Of a stretch of DNA of 64,000 nucleotides, positions 44,933 through 53,831 are shown one piece after another. The translations under genes and the position numbers were made by a program. The stretch comes from Rudanella lutea DSM 19387 (GTDB lineage: Bacteria; Bacteroidota; Bacteroidia; Cytophagales; Spirosomataceae): assembly GCF_000383955.1 (NCBI RefSeq), contig NZ_KB913013.1, positions 1,828,277-1,892,276 on the forward strand. The letters are read 5' to 3'. Below the pieces are notes generated by a model. It did not search any database, was not told the origin of the DNA, and worked only from the letters and a program-made list of their open reading frames with translations. Every line of letters begins with the position of its first letter. The first letter of the stretch is position 1.

Positions 44933-47900
44933 TTAGAATCGTAGCGAGGCACCAAAATTGATCACACGAGCCTGTGGGTAGTACTGCCCTGTCGCGTTGG
45001 ACGATTCTGGATCGAACGAGCCCAATTTGTTGATTATATTAGCTAAGTTCAGTGCGTTGGCATAGACCCGCAGGTTGTTCAGGCCTACCCGGCGACCCAG
45101 GGCTTCGGGGATGGTGTAGCCCAGCTCAAGGTTTTTCAACCGGATATAATCAGCCGAACGCAGCCAGTACGTATTCCCGTTGGAGAAGTACTGATCACTC
45201 CGGTTGGCAATGCGCGGGTGTACGCTGCTGGGGTTGTCGATGGTCCAGCGATTCGTGTAGAACTCCCGGAGGTAGTTACCAATATTACCCGACTCGCCCA
45301 GGCTGATGTACTGACGTGCGCCTGCCGAACCCTGGAACAGAATGGTCAGGTCGAAGTTCCGGTAAGAGGCTGTAATGTTCATACCGCCCTGGAACAAAGG
45401 CAGGTTAGTGCGCTCGAGCCGATACTGATCGTCGGGTGTGATTTTACCGTCGCCGTTATAGTCTTTATATTTCATATCGCCGGGGCGGAGCGTTTTCACA
45501 ATGGCGGTATAATCGATCTTATTGGCATCAATTTCGGCCTGATCTTTAAACACGCCGTCGTATTCGTACACCAGGTAGGAGTTCAAGGCCCGACCCGTGG
45601 TCCGCTGCCACTCGGGCGCACCGGGGGCTTCGTCCCAGAACAGGATTTTGTTCTGAGCGTAACCGCCGTTCAGAGCTACCGAATACTTCAGGCCACCCTG
45701 TTGGCCGTTGTAGGTAATCTGCGCATCAAAGCCCCGGTTACGAAGCTTTCCGATGTTTTCGGGCGGCAGAGTGAGGCCAGTGGAGCGAGGAATAGACGCA
45801 TTACGCGGAAACAGAATTGAGGTCCGCAAGTTATTGAAGTAGTCGAACTCAAAGCTGAATTTCCCGTTCAGGAACTGCCCTTCCAGACCAATATTCATGT
45901 TGTTGGCCACCTCCCACGTAATGGTTGGGTTCGGAATACGAGCTTCCGACAAGGTAGTTTGGGGGGCATTGTTGATAATATACGTATTGAAGCCGTAGGT
46001 GGCCAGATACTGGTAGGTAGCCAGCGTTTCGGTATTAGGCAGGTAGATCTGATCGTTTCCTAACTGCCCCCACGATCCCCGCAACTTCAGGTAGTTGACC
46101 GATGGCACGGCATTTTTCCAGAAACCTTCTTCAGAAATCACCCAACCCGCCATAAAGCCAGGGAAGAAACCGTAGCGGGTAGCTTCGGGGAAGATGTCGG
46201 AGCCATCATACCGCCACAGAAACTCGGCCAGGTATTTTTCTTTGTAGTTATAGGCCACCCGTCCGAAGTAGTTGATCCGCGCCCGGTTGTAGGCTCCACC
46301 GGTTCCGTTGCGCTCCAGGTCGCCCCCAGCAAACAACTGATCAATGGCTGGCGAGATAAAGTACCGCCGGAAAGCCTGCACGTTATCACCCTGAACAGTT
46401 TCGCGGTTCACCCCCGCCAGAACGGTCATGCCATGATCGCCAAACTTCCGTTCGTACGTACCAATACCACCGAGCAGTATGTTCAACTGTGTTTCACCAT
46501 AAACGTTTAAGTTTGGCTCAGCAGGGCCACGTAGGCTGGGTACCAGATTTGGGTTACCATTGGCGTCGTTGCCGGAACCGAGTTGATAAAGTGTCCAGGG
46601 AGTTTGCCAGAGCCGCCGGTTCCGCTGCCGATTGTCGATAGCCGCTGTACCGCTGAACTTCAGGCCCTCAATACCAGGAACTTTAAAATCCACCTGCCCA
46701 TTCGACTGGAAATAATCCTGCTTATCACGGTCATAGCCAGTAGCATTGGTAGTGATCACAACCGGGTTTTCGCCGTTTTCAATATCCGGGCCGGGCCGAC
46801 CATCGGGCCAGAAAGCGGGCTGATTAGGCTTACCACGCATCTGCATCCGGAAAATAGCCCCAGCCCCACGAGTTGGGTAGAAACGGAACTCCCGACGACC
46901 CAGTAACCCAACGGCTACGTGGATGTACTTGTTGATATTGGCGTCCAGGTTAACCCGCATATCATATTGCTTGTAGCCCGTAGCCGATTGTTTGTAGTAG
47001 GCATCCTGATTCTGATAACCCAGCGAAGCCAGGTATTTGAAATCTTCGGTGCCACCTGTCACCTGCAAATTATGCTGCTGCTGGGGCGACCAGTTTTTGA
47101 GGGTTGCCGCATACCAGTCGGTATCTGGATAACGCCAGGGGTCCGAACCGTCTCGGTATTTAGTGATGTCGGCAGGGGAGTAAGGAGCCGTCCGTACCGA
47201 CCCGTTAGGCCGGGTGAACGAACCCGTTGATTTATAGGCCTGGTTGGCAGCCGCCCACTCTGAAACTGGCAGCTCATAAATGTTCAGGTCATTGAGCATT
47301 TCGGCGTATTGAGCGGCATTAGCCAGCTTAGGAATAACCGTTGGCTGCGAGAAACCCTGGTTGAACGAGTACGACAGTTGGGGCTTACCCGTTTTGCCGC
47401 GCTTGGTGGTAATCAGAATAACCCCGTTAGCAGCCCGCGACCCATAAATAGCGGCCGAGGCATCTTTCAGAACGGAGATGTTCTCAATGTCGTTGGGGTT
47501 GATACGGTCCAGACCACCTGCCCGCGCCGGAATACCATCCACCACAACCAGGGCATTATTGTTACCGATGGTGTTGGTGCCCCGGATACGAATAGCTGAC
47601 CCGTCGTAGCCAGGTTCACCACTTCGGTTCACCGCAACAACACCCGGCAGCCGCCCCGCTATAGAGTTGGAAAGGTTCACGGTTGGCGACTTAACCAGAT
47701 CAGACCCTTTCACCGACACTACCGAACCGGTTACGGTTTCTTTGCGCTGCGTACCGTAACCTACCACTACCACTTCGTTGAGCGACTTGGTATCCGTCGC
47801 CATTGTGATGTTTACAGTCGTTTGACCGTTGATAGGTACCTCCTGGCTAACGTAGCCAATGTACGAGAACACCAGCGTGCTGTTCCGGTCCGACACGTTT

Positions 47901-48151
47901 AGCGAGTAACCGCCGTTGGCATCGGTCACCGAGCCGGTTGTTGTACCTTTCAGTACCACACTCACACCGGGTAGAGCTTGTCCCTCATCGTCAATTACCT
48001 TTCCGGTAACTTTCGACTGGGCCATAGCACCCACAGAGCAGAGCATCAAAAGTAGGAGCGTTACGTTCGAAAAGATAGTACGTAACCTCATAAAGGGTGG
48101 TTTGTCCCTCCGAGTCGGGGGCGCCACATTAGGAGTAAAGGGTGTTTCCAT
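44933..48151 (-). CDS. SusC/RagA-family TonB-linked outer-membrane transporter
   Basis: About 1072 residues. A CarboxypepD_reg-like domain (KVIDDEGQALPGVSVVLKGT), the SusC hallmark VVVGYGTQRKETVTGSV, a plug (RIRGTNTIGNNNALVVVDG) and a 22-strand barrel ending in Phe (INFGASLRF). The start is uncertain: METPFTPN at 48151 gives a long n-region; MRLRTIFSNVTLLLLML at 48091 gives a standard signal peptide. It imports an unknown oligomer with SusD. No sigma/anti-sigma pair or glycoside hydrolase is adjacent. Confidence 0.93.
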   Translation of the reverse strand: METPFTPNVAPPTRRDKPPFMRLRTIFSNVTLLLLMLCSVGAMAQSKVTGKVIDDEGQALPGVSVVLKGTTTGSVTDANGGYSLNVSDRNSTLVFSYIGYVSQEVPINGQTTVNITMATDTKSLNEVVVVGYGTQRKETVTGSVVSVKGSDLVKSPTVNLSNSIAGRLPGVVAVNRSGEPGYDGSAIRIRGTNTIGNNNALVVVDGIPARAGGLDRINPNDIENISVLKDASAAIYGSRAANGVILITTKRGKTGKPQLSYSFNQGFSQPTVIPKLANAAQYAEMLNDLNIYELPVSEWAAANQAYKSTGSFTRPNGSVRTAPYSPADITKYRDGSDPWRYPDTDWYAATLKNWSPQQQHNLQVTGGTEDFKYLASLGYQNQDAYYKQSATGYKQYDMRVNLDANINKYIHVAVGLLGRREFRFYPTRGAGAIFRMQMRGKPNQPAFWPDGRPGPDIENGENPVVITTNATGYDRDKQDYFQSNGQVDFKVPGIEGLKFSGTAAIDNRQRNRRLWQTPWTLYQLGSGNDANGNPNLVPSLRGPAEPNLNVYGETQLNILLGGIGTYERKFGDHGMTVLAGVNRETVQGDNVQAFRRYFISPAIDQLFAGGDLERNGTGGAYNRARINYFGRVAYNYKEKYLAEFLWRYDGSDIFPEATRYGFFPGFMAGWVISEEGFWKNAVPSVNYLKLRGSWGQLGNDQIYLPNTETLATYQYLATYGFNTYIINNAPQTTLSEARIPNPTITWEVANNMNIGLEGQFLNGKFSFEFDYFNNLRTSILFPRNASIPRSTGLTLPPENIGKLRNRGFDAQITYNGQQGGLKYSVALNGGYAQNKILFWDEAPGAPEWQRTTGRALNSYLVYEYDGVFKDQAEIDANKIDYTAIVKTLRPGDMKYKDYNGDGKITPDDQYRLERTNLPLFQGGMNITASYRNFDLTILFQGSAGARQYISLGESGNIGNYLREFYTNRWTIDNPSSVHPRIANRSDQYFSNGNTYWLRSADYIRLKNLELGYTIPEALGRRVGLNNLRVYANALNLANIINKLGSFDPESSNATGQYYPQARVINFGASLRF

Positions 48152-48308
48152 ACATGCAAAATGCTTAATATTAAACACCTGTTAAAGTAGTCTGATGAGC
48201 TACCCTACTATCTTAAATCTTAAAACAACTATGTTTTTTACTATTTGGTAAAAATAGAATTAGCATGGGTCAATATAAGCACAAACTGTACCGTATATAT
48301 ACGTAAAC

Positions 48309-48355
48309 AAAAAGGTTACCAGCGTACATCATTCGATGGAGCTGGTAACCTTTTT
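48309..48355 (-). terminator. Terminator of the 6PGDH gene
   Basis: AAAAAGGTTACCAGC (48309-48323)/GCTGGTAACCTTTTT (48341-48355), a perfect 15-bp stem with a 17-nt loop. Confidence 0.9.
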
Positions 48356-48380
48356 CACAGTATTATATTAAAACGGGCGT

Positions 48381-49283
48381 TTATTCCGCTTTCACTACCG
48401 CGTGCCCGCCAAATTCATTGCGCAGAGCAGCTACTACTTTCCCCGTGAAGGTATCGTCCTGCAGTGAGCGGTACCGCATCATCAGCGACAGGGCAATTAC
48501 CGGGGTGGGTACACCGAGGTTGAGCGCCGTTTCGAGGGTCCATTTGCCTTCGCCGGATGAGAACATACGCCCTTTGATACCTTCCAGTTTGGCGTCTTTC
48601 TTAAAGGCGTTCTCGGTCAGCTCCATGAGCCAGCTCCGAATCACCGACCCGTTGTTCCAGAGCCGGGCTACGGCTTCGTAATCGAACGGGAAAGGGCTCT
48701 TCTCCAACACCTCAAACCCCTCGGCAATGGATTGCATCATACCGTACTCGATACCGTTGTGTACCATTTTGGTGAAGTGACCGCTACCGGCCGGGCCCGT
48801 GTACAGGTACCCGTTCTCCACCGAAATTTCCCGAAATACATCGTCGAGTTTACCAACAGCCTCGGGATCTCCACCGACCATGGTACAGGCTCCGTTGAGG
48901 GCACCGCTTACCCCGCCACTTGTGCCGCAATCGACGTACGAAACCCCGCTGGCTTTGAGCAGTTCGTACCGCCGGAGCGTATCCTGATAATGCGAATTGC
49001 CACCATCAATCACGATATCGCCCGCCGACAGACCAGCGGTCAACAACTGATCGAGTACTTTATCAATAAGGGGGCCAGCCGGGATCATCAGCCAGATAAC
49101 CCGGGGGCTGGGCAGCGTGCTAAACAACTCTTCGTACGAGTTTACGCCTGTGGCTCCTTCGCCCTTGATTGCTGTAACTAACTCGGGATTAATATCAAAA
49201 CCAACGACTTCGTGCTTATGCCGCAACAGGTTTACGACAAGATTATAGCCCATCTTGCCAAGGCCAACGAATCCAATCTGCAT
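48381..49283 (-). CDS. gnd: 6-phosphogluconate dehydrogenase (decarboxylating), short form
   Basis: 300 residues. NAD(P)-binding GFVGLGKMGYNLV, the substrate loop VIDGGNSHYQDT, CGTSGGVSGALNGACTMVGG and the catalytic Lys region GHFTKMVHNGIEYGMMQ. The roughly 300-residue length (versus 470 in E. coli) marks the GntZ/YqeC-type form, often NAD-specific. It converts 6-phosphogluconate to ribulose-5-phosphate and CO2. Monocistronic with a strong terminator. Confidence 0.92.
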   Translation of the reverse strand: MQIGFVGLGKMGYNLVVNLLRHKHEVVGFDINPELVTAIKGEGATGVNSYEELFSTLPSPRVIWLMIPAGPLIDKVLDQLLTAGLSAGDIVIDGGNSHYQDTLRRYELLKASGVSYVDCGTSGGVSGALNGACTMVGGDPEAVGKLDDVFREISVENGYLYTGPAGSGHFTKMVHNGIEYGMMQSIAEGFEVLEKSPFPFDYEAVARLWNNGSVIRSWLMELTENAFKKDAKLEGIKGRMFSSGEGKWTLETALNLGVPTPVIALSLMMRYRSLQDDTFTGKVVAALRNEFGGHAVVKAE

Positions 49284-49487
49284 GGTTGGGAATCTATGAG
49301 GTTTTTACAAAGTACAACGATAAACAGGAGAACACCGTCTTTTTGGCCAAAATTCTCGTTGCCGGACATCCAATACGGGGCATACCGGGCCACACAAAAA
49401 AAAGACGAACAGCTACCGTTTACTATCCGTACCTCCGTTGTAAATTAGGTGAAACAAACCGTTGTGCCGTTGTACGCAACCCCTGCC

Positions 49488-50045
49488 ATGAAGCTCCTGT
49501 GCTGTATCCTGTTCGGTCTTTTGATGGGTGCCTGCGCCCGCAACCGGGCGCTGCCCGGCCCGCCCGCACCCGTCGATGAGGCTGAGTACTACTCGCCGGG
49601 GGTTTCGGCCGCGGAGGTGGGCCGCCGGAAACTCCTGCCCGACCCTATCAACGGGCTGGGCCAAACCAACGACCCGAACATCCGGCTCACCGACATCCGC
49701 CAAACCAGCAGCTACACGGTACTGTACCTGACGTTTTCGCTCGGCGATCCACGCGGCCGCGATTACACCTACAGCTCGGCTACGTCCGAAATTTCGATTC
49801 AGTCGGGGGCCGTACTCATGCCGTTCAACAGCCGCGACACCTATAAGCTAGTGAAAGCAACCGGGATACCGCTATCACCCAATACCCAAACGGTACGCGG
49901 TCATGAGCGGGTCGATTTTGTGCTTTACTTCGAACGGCTCCCCGACGCGGTGGAACAGTTTGCTATGTTTGAATGCAAAGACACGCCCACCCAAACCTGC
50001 TGGAATATCACCGGAATGCGGCTTCAGAACGCGCCTAAACCCTAA
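49488..50045 (+). CDS. Lipoprotein of unknown function
   Basis: 185 residues from MKLLCCILFGLLMGAC (lipobox MGAC). The mature part is beta-rich with four short motifs (NIRLTDIRQTSSYTVLYLTF, FVLYFERLPDAVEQFAMFEC) and two cysteines near the end (FECKDTPTQTCW) that could form a disulfide. No family recognised. Confidence 0.75.
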   Translation: MKLLCCILFGLLMGACARNRALPGPPAPVDEAEYYSPGVSAAEVGRRKLLPDPINGLGQTNDPNIRLTDIRQTSSYTVLYLTFSLGDPRGRDYTYSSATSEISIQSGAVLMPFNSRDTYKLVKATGIPLSPNTQTVRGHERVDFVLYFERLPDAVEQFAMFECKDTPTQTCWNITGMRLQNAPKP

Positions 50046-50125
50046 TGTTTAGGCTATTCTGACCGGTTTACCCGCTATCTTTACGGCTCGTTTCGGGTTA
50101 AGTTGCCGAGACACCCCTCTTCTCC

Positions 50126-50626
50126 ATGCAGCGTACTCTTTATATTGTTCGGCACGCCAAAGCCGAAGACCACAGCCCTTACCTGCGCGACCACGACCGC
50201 GACCTTACTTCGGATGGTATCATGGCGGCTGCCCGCATGGGTCGGCACCTACGGCAACAGGGTATTAAGCCCGATGTACTGATAAGCAGTACGGCCAACC
50301 GCGCCCGCGATACAGCCAAGGTTTTTGCCGAACAACTGGGCATCGACCCCGAGACCATTCAACTCGACGAACACCTTTTCGACGGGGGCCCGCGAGCCTA
50401 TCTGGCGGTTGTGAATGCCCTGCCCCAATCGTGTGAGTCGGTAATGATTTTCGGGCACAACCCCGACGTTTCCTACTTCTCAGAGTACCTGACCCATCAG
50501 TCGGTTGGCTCCATGAGCAAAGGGGCCGTTGTAGCCGTTACGTTCGAGGAATTAAACTGGGCCGAGGTTTCGGGGCGCACCGGAACGCTCGCTTTTCAGA
50601 TTGCACCCAAACAACTCCATGATTAA
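50126..50626 (+). CDS. SixA-like histidine phosphatase
   Basis: 166 residues. The catalytic RHG motif is LYIVRHAKAE (His10), and the second His is in MIFGHNPDVSYF. SixA removes phosphate from His-phosphorylated proteins such as ArcB or PTS NPr in E. coli. The substrate here is unknown. Confidence 0.82.
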   Translation: MQRTLYIVRHAKAEDHSPYLRDHDRDLTSDGIMAAARMGRHLRQQGIKPDVLISSTANRARDTAKVFAEQLGIDPETIQLDEHLFDGGPRAYLAVVNALPQSCESVMIFGHNPDVSYFSEYLTHQSVGSMSKGAVVAVTFEELNWAEVSGRTGTLAFQIAPKQLHD

Positions 50627-50628
50627 TA

Positions 50629-50700
50629 GAGTTTTTGGTTTATCGTTTTTGGTTTTATAGTTGACAAAACGTTGAATAACGATTCGTCACTAAGAAGCCA
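50629..50700. repeat. Possible single-arm word repeat J (GTTTATCGTTTTTGG)
   Basis: GTTTTTGGTTTATCGTTTTT (from 50640 or so) repeats a GGTTTATCG/TTTTTGG word; the complementary arm is weak. The same word forms the outer arms of element K. Confidence 0.35.
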
Positions 50701-50730
50701 ACCGCTTGCCTGTAGTCGCATACCACCTGT

Positions 50731-50934
50731 ATGAACCGTAACCGTCGCATCTTTATCATCATTTTTATCGCCTTCGTGCTTATTGTCGTTCTGATCACGA
50801 TCGACATGGCCCGGCGAACCACAGCCCCCTGGAATCGGCGCAAACAACTCGAACGCGCCCTACCCGGCCAAACTCTACCGCCCCCGGCCGATGGCATCAC
50901 GATTGATACCACCGGCCTCGACACTCTGCGGTAG
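50731..50934 (+). CDS. Small single-pass membrane protein
   Basis: 67 residues: a basic start (MNRNRR), one helix (IFIIIFIAFVLIVVLITID), then a Pro/Thr-rich soluble tail (PGQTLPPPADGITIDTTGL). No family recognised. The stop lies 3 bp from the convergent aminotransferase stop. Confidence 0.6.
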   Translation: MNRNRRIFIIIFIAFVLIVVLITIDMARRTTAPWNRRKQLERALPGQTLPPPADGITIDTTGLDTLR

Positions 50935-50937
50935 CGA

Positions 50938-52119
50938 CTACAACTGCCGGACAAGCGTATCGACAAAAACGGCCACGTCGTTTGCATCGTTGTACACATG
51001 CGGGGCCACCCGAATAGCCCGGCCCCGCACCGAAATGGATACATTGTTGGCCAGCAGCGCCTGCTGAATCCCAATCGGGTCGGCCGAGTCGGGCAACCAG
51101 ATACCCAGCAGATGGTGCGTCCGCCAGTTGGTTTCCTCAACCCCACAGCCAACAGCCTGTAACTGCGGAATGGCCTCAGCCATGAGGTCACGGCCGTACT
51201 GCTCAATGCGCGCGGGCTGCCAGTCGAGCAGTTGCGTCAGGGCAGCTTCGAGCATAGGCATATGGATAAAGTGGCTCTGCTCCCCTACGTTGTAGCGGTA
51301 GGCTTTGGGCCGGTAGGCCGGCTGGTACTCCGACAGTTTATGGAACTGATCGCTTTCGAGCCGGGCCATCCAGCTTTCTTCGAGCGGCACCCCGTCGTCG
51401 AAAGCCTCGCCGTAATAGGCCAATCCGGTGGAGTACGGCCCCATGAGCCACTTGTACCCCGCACAAATGAGGGCGTCGGGTTGGATGGTTTCCAGATCAA
51501 ACGGCATGGCACCCACAGCCTGTGTCCCGTCGATGGCGAGCCAGGCCCCAACCTCGCGCGCACGGCGGGCCACCGCTTCGAGGTCGACCCGAATACCGTA
51601 CATCCAATGCGTAGGCGGAGCTACCACCAGGGCCGTTTGGGGACCGATGGCTTCGAGCAACCGGTCGTTCCAGACAGCCCCGCGCGGTAGTTTGGTAGGC
51701 ATGGGCACGGTACGCACCGTGAGCCCGAGTTCGGCGCAGACGCGGTCCCAGGCGTACACATCGCTCGGAAATTCGGCATCGAGCAATATAATCTCCTGCC
51801 CCCGCGCTATGCCCGGCTTGCGGTGCAGGTTGCGGGCTACAACCCCCATGCCATACGATACCGACGGAATAATGGCGATACGGTCGGGGTCGGGGTTGTT
51901 GATGAGCCGGGAAAACAGCTGACGCACCGGTGTCGGTTGCTCGAAGAAGTGGGCAGCCGTGAGTCCAAAGGGGTTCGTTTGCCGCCGGATCGCTTCAATA
52001 CCAGCCTGCTCGGCAGCGCGGCTGAATGGCCCGCGGGTAGCACAATTGATATAGTGCAAATGAGCAGGCAGCGAAAATTTTTCTTTCTGGCCCGTAAGTT
52101 GATGATTTTGGGTTATCAT
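50938..52119 (-). CDS. Aminotransferase class V-fold PLP enzyme
   Basis: 393 residues from MITQNHQLTGQKEKF. The PLP Lys is in ICAGYKWLMGPYSTGLAYYG; the PLP-phosphate and ring-stacking region is ATRGPFSRAA and AIDGTQAVGAMPFDLE. It is close to the cysteine desulfurase/selenocysteine lyase and isopenicillin N epimerase-like clade. The catalytic Cys loop of NifS/SufS is not evident, so desulfurase activity is not supported. Divergent from a methyltransferase. Confidence 0.8.
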   Translation of the reverse strand: MITQNHQLTGQKEKFSLPAHLHYINCATRGPFSRAAEQAGIEAIRRQTNPFGLTAAHFFEQPTPVRQLFSRLINNPDPDRIAIIPSVSYGMGVVARNLHRKPGIARGQEIILLDAEFPSDVYAWDRVCAELGLTVRTVPMPTKLPRGAVWNDRLLEAIGPQTALVVAPPTHWMYGIRVDLEAVARRAREVGAWLAIDGTQAVGAMPFDLETIQPDALICAGYKWLMGPYSTGLAYYGEAFDDGVPLEESWMARLESDQFHKLSEYQPAYRPKAYRYNVGEQSHFIHMPMLEAALTQLLDWQPARIEQYGRDLMAEAIPQLQAVGCGVEETNWRTHHLLGIWLPDSADPIGIQQALLANNVSISVRGRAIRVAPHVYNDANDVAVFVDTLVRQL

Positions 52120-52198
52120 ACATTCAGGATGTTTTCGTCGGGAAGTTACCGTAAAAAGTCGTAGCCTTGTAAGGCCGTTAAACCTACAAGTTGCCTGT

Positions 52199-52783
52199 AT
52201 GAATACCCTGATCTCGTTTATTAAGCGTAAAGTTTTCCGTATCAACCGCGACCGCTGGAACTACCAGTACGGTAAAGGCCTCTGGGATGGCCTGAAGGCG
52301 CTGGACGAACTGGCTCGGTTTAGCGTGATTGTGGGGTACGTGAAGTTTCTGAAACCCGGCCAACCCGATATTCTGGAAATTGGCTGCGGAGAGGGCCTGC
52401 TGCAACAACGGCTTCAGTCGCAAAACTACGGCCGGTACGTTGGCACCGACATTTCGGACCTGGCTATTCAGAAAGCCGCCGACGATGCCGGGGACACCAA
52501 ATGCACCTATCTGGTGGCCGATATGGACACTTACAAGCCGGAGGGGCAGTTTGATCTGATCATTTTCAACGAGGTGATCTACTACAGCAAACACCCGCTC
52601 AAAACCCTACAACGGCTGGCTACTTACCTCAAACCCGACGGGCTGCTGATCGTGACCATCAACGACCATAAGCACAGCGCCAAACTATGGGCCGATATTA
52701 AAGACGGTTTCCCGCTGCTCGACGAAACCACTACGCTCACCACCAAAGGCACCTGCGTTTGTAAAGTGCTGCGGGGCAACTAA
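52199..52783 (+). CDS. Class I SAM-dependent methyltransferase
   Basis: 194 residues. SAM motif I is ILEIGCGEGLLQQRL, motif II is YVGTDISDLAIQKA, and FDLIIFNEVIYYS is the acidic turn. The C-terminus (TKGTCVCKVLRGN) is short. The family is NodS/Methyltransf_11-like, small-molecule acting. Substrate unknown. Confidence 0.8.
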   Translation: MNTLISFIKRKVFRINRDRWNYQYGKGLWDGLKALDELARFSVIVGYVKFLKPGQPDILEIGCGEGLLQQRLQSQNYGRYVGTDISDLAIQKAADDAGDTKCTYLVADMDTYKPEGQFDLIIFNEVIYYSKHPLKTLQRLATYLKPDGLLIVTINDHKHSAKLWADIKDGFPLLDETTTLTTKGTCVCKVLRGN

Positions 52784-52874
52784 AGTCCTTTCTCTCTACT
52801 CGCACCCATGTCTGCGCCCCGCGTGGTGCTTTGCCTCTGTTTGGCACAAATGTTGCCATCCGTTCTGCTTACGT

Positions 52875-52990
52875 AGTTTATCGTTTTGAGCTCGGGACCT
52901 CCGGTGTTTCTATTCAGCGTGAATAGCCTGATAATAAGGCTGTTCATGCTGCATAAATCGCCGTACCGATCTGCTAAAAACGATAAACCA
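52875..52990. repeat. Long imperfect hairpin K upstream of the 180-aa gene
   Basis: The outer arms GTTTATCGTTTT (52876-52887) and AAAAACGATAAAC (52976-52988) pair. The inner stem CAGCGTGAATAGCCT (52915-52929)/AGGCTGTTCATGCTG (52937-52951) has two mismatches and a 7-nt loop. The intervening parts are also partly complementary, making one 116-nt hairpin ending 26 bp before an ATG. Confidence 0.6.
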
Positions 52991-53015
52991 GAAACCACGA
53001 ACGATTTTACAAGCT

Positions 53016-53558
53016 ATGCAGACGTTGTTGGGTGTTGGCTCCCGGGTGGAGCATCCGGAATTTGGGCCGGGCGTTATTATCAATCTGAAATCCAACGGCT
53101 ACACAATCACGTATATTAACCACGGCGTGCGGGTGATGCGTTTCGACGCGCCCCTGACGGTGATTGAAGCGGTAGAGCCGGATGGCGATCTGGTTAGTTT
53201 GCTCGATGTGGAGCAGGCCCTATCGCGGGTATTGCAAAAGTGGGCCGACGTGACCGAACTCGTGCCGCTGGGCGATAAGTGGAAAGGTGGTAAGCTGATC
53301 CTGAAACCCGGCCGGGCCGATTTGGCCTCCAAAGAGATACCGATCGACACCTTTTTTCACAAAATTGTGATGGTGCGCGACCGGCTTCGGACACTTGAGC
53401 AACGGGTCAACGCCAGTGGGTTAGATGATGAGTCGAAGGTAAATATTCAGCAGTATATCACGCGGATATACGGAAGCCTGACCTCATTCAACGTCTTATT
53501 CAAACACGCTGATCACCAGTTTGTTGGCGAAAAATCATCGGCCGACGTAATGGCATGA
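53016..53558 (+). CDS. Conserved protein with a KOW/Tudor-like N-terminus, unknown function
   Basis: 180 residues, soluble. The N-terminal 50 residues (GVGSRVEHPEFGPGVIINL) resemble the small Tudor/KOW-like domain that ends UvrD/PcrA helicases. The rest is helical with coiled-coil character (VRDRLRTLEQRVNASGL). I cannot name the family. It is flanked by two long hairpins (K and the one at 53606-53678). Confidence 0.7.
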   Translation: MQTLLGVGSRVEHPEFGPGVIINLKSNGYTITYINHGVRVMRFDAPLTVIEAVEPDGDLVSLLDVEQALSRVLQKWADVTELVPLGDKWKGGKLILKPGRADLASKEIPIDTFFHKIVMVRDRLRTLEQRVNASGLDDESKVNIQQYITRIYGSLTSFNVLFKHADHQFVGEKSSADVMA

Positions 53559-53605
53559 TTTGTGTTCCAAAGGGAGTGAGAATAGATTTTGAGTCTGTTG
53601 TTTTA

Positions 53606-53678
53606 GTTGTCAAGATGGTTGAGTTAGGGCCTCTCTGCGAGGCCATTAACTCTGTCGATCGCCATCTGTACTGACAAC
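53606..53678. ncRNA. Structured intergenic hairpin, RNA element or MITE-like
   Basis: Four nested helices: GTTGTCA (53606)/TGACAAC (53672), AGATGG (53613)/CCATCT (53662), GAGTTA (53621)/TAACTC (53647) and GGCCTC (53628)/GAGGCC (53639) with the 5-nt loop TCTGC. All pairs are colinear, giving one 73-nt branched hairpin. A palindromic CGATCG sits in the 3' internal loop. Confidence 0.45.
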
Positions 53679-53751
53679 CAGGAACCAACTATACATTTTT
53701 CATCGATGAGCCATTCATAGTGGTTTAGGTTAGGGTTAACAGGTGTTCGGG

Positions 53752-53785
53752 ACACCCCGTGGTTGATGGCCGCGGGGTGTTTTTC
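53752..53785 (+). terminator. Terminator downstream of the 180-aa gene
   Basis: ACACCCCG (53752-53759)/CGGGGTGT (53773-53780) followed by five T. It lies 190 bp after the 180-aa gene, which would place the 53606-53678 hairpin in its 3' UTR. Confidence 0.7.
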
Positions 53786-53831
53786 TTTGCTAACAGGCCC
53801 CTGTCAAAAAGAGCTACTGAACCAAAGCACC

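Noticed and set aside
51000-52119. Cysteine desulfurase SufS
   Set aside because: PLP Lys region fits class V, but I see no catalytic Cys loop and no suf genes nearby.
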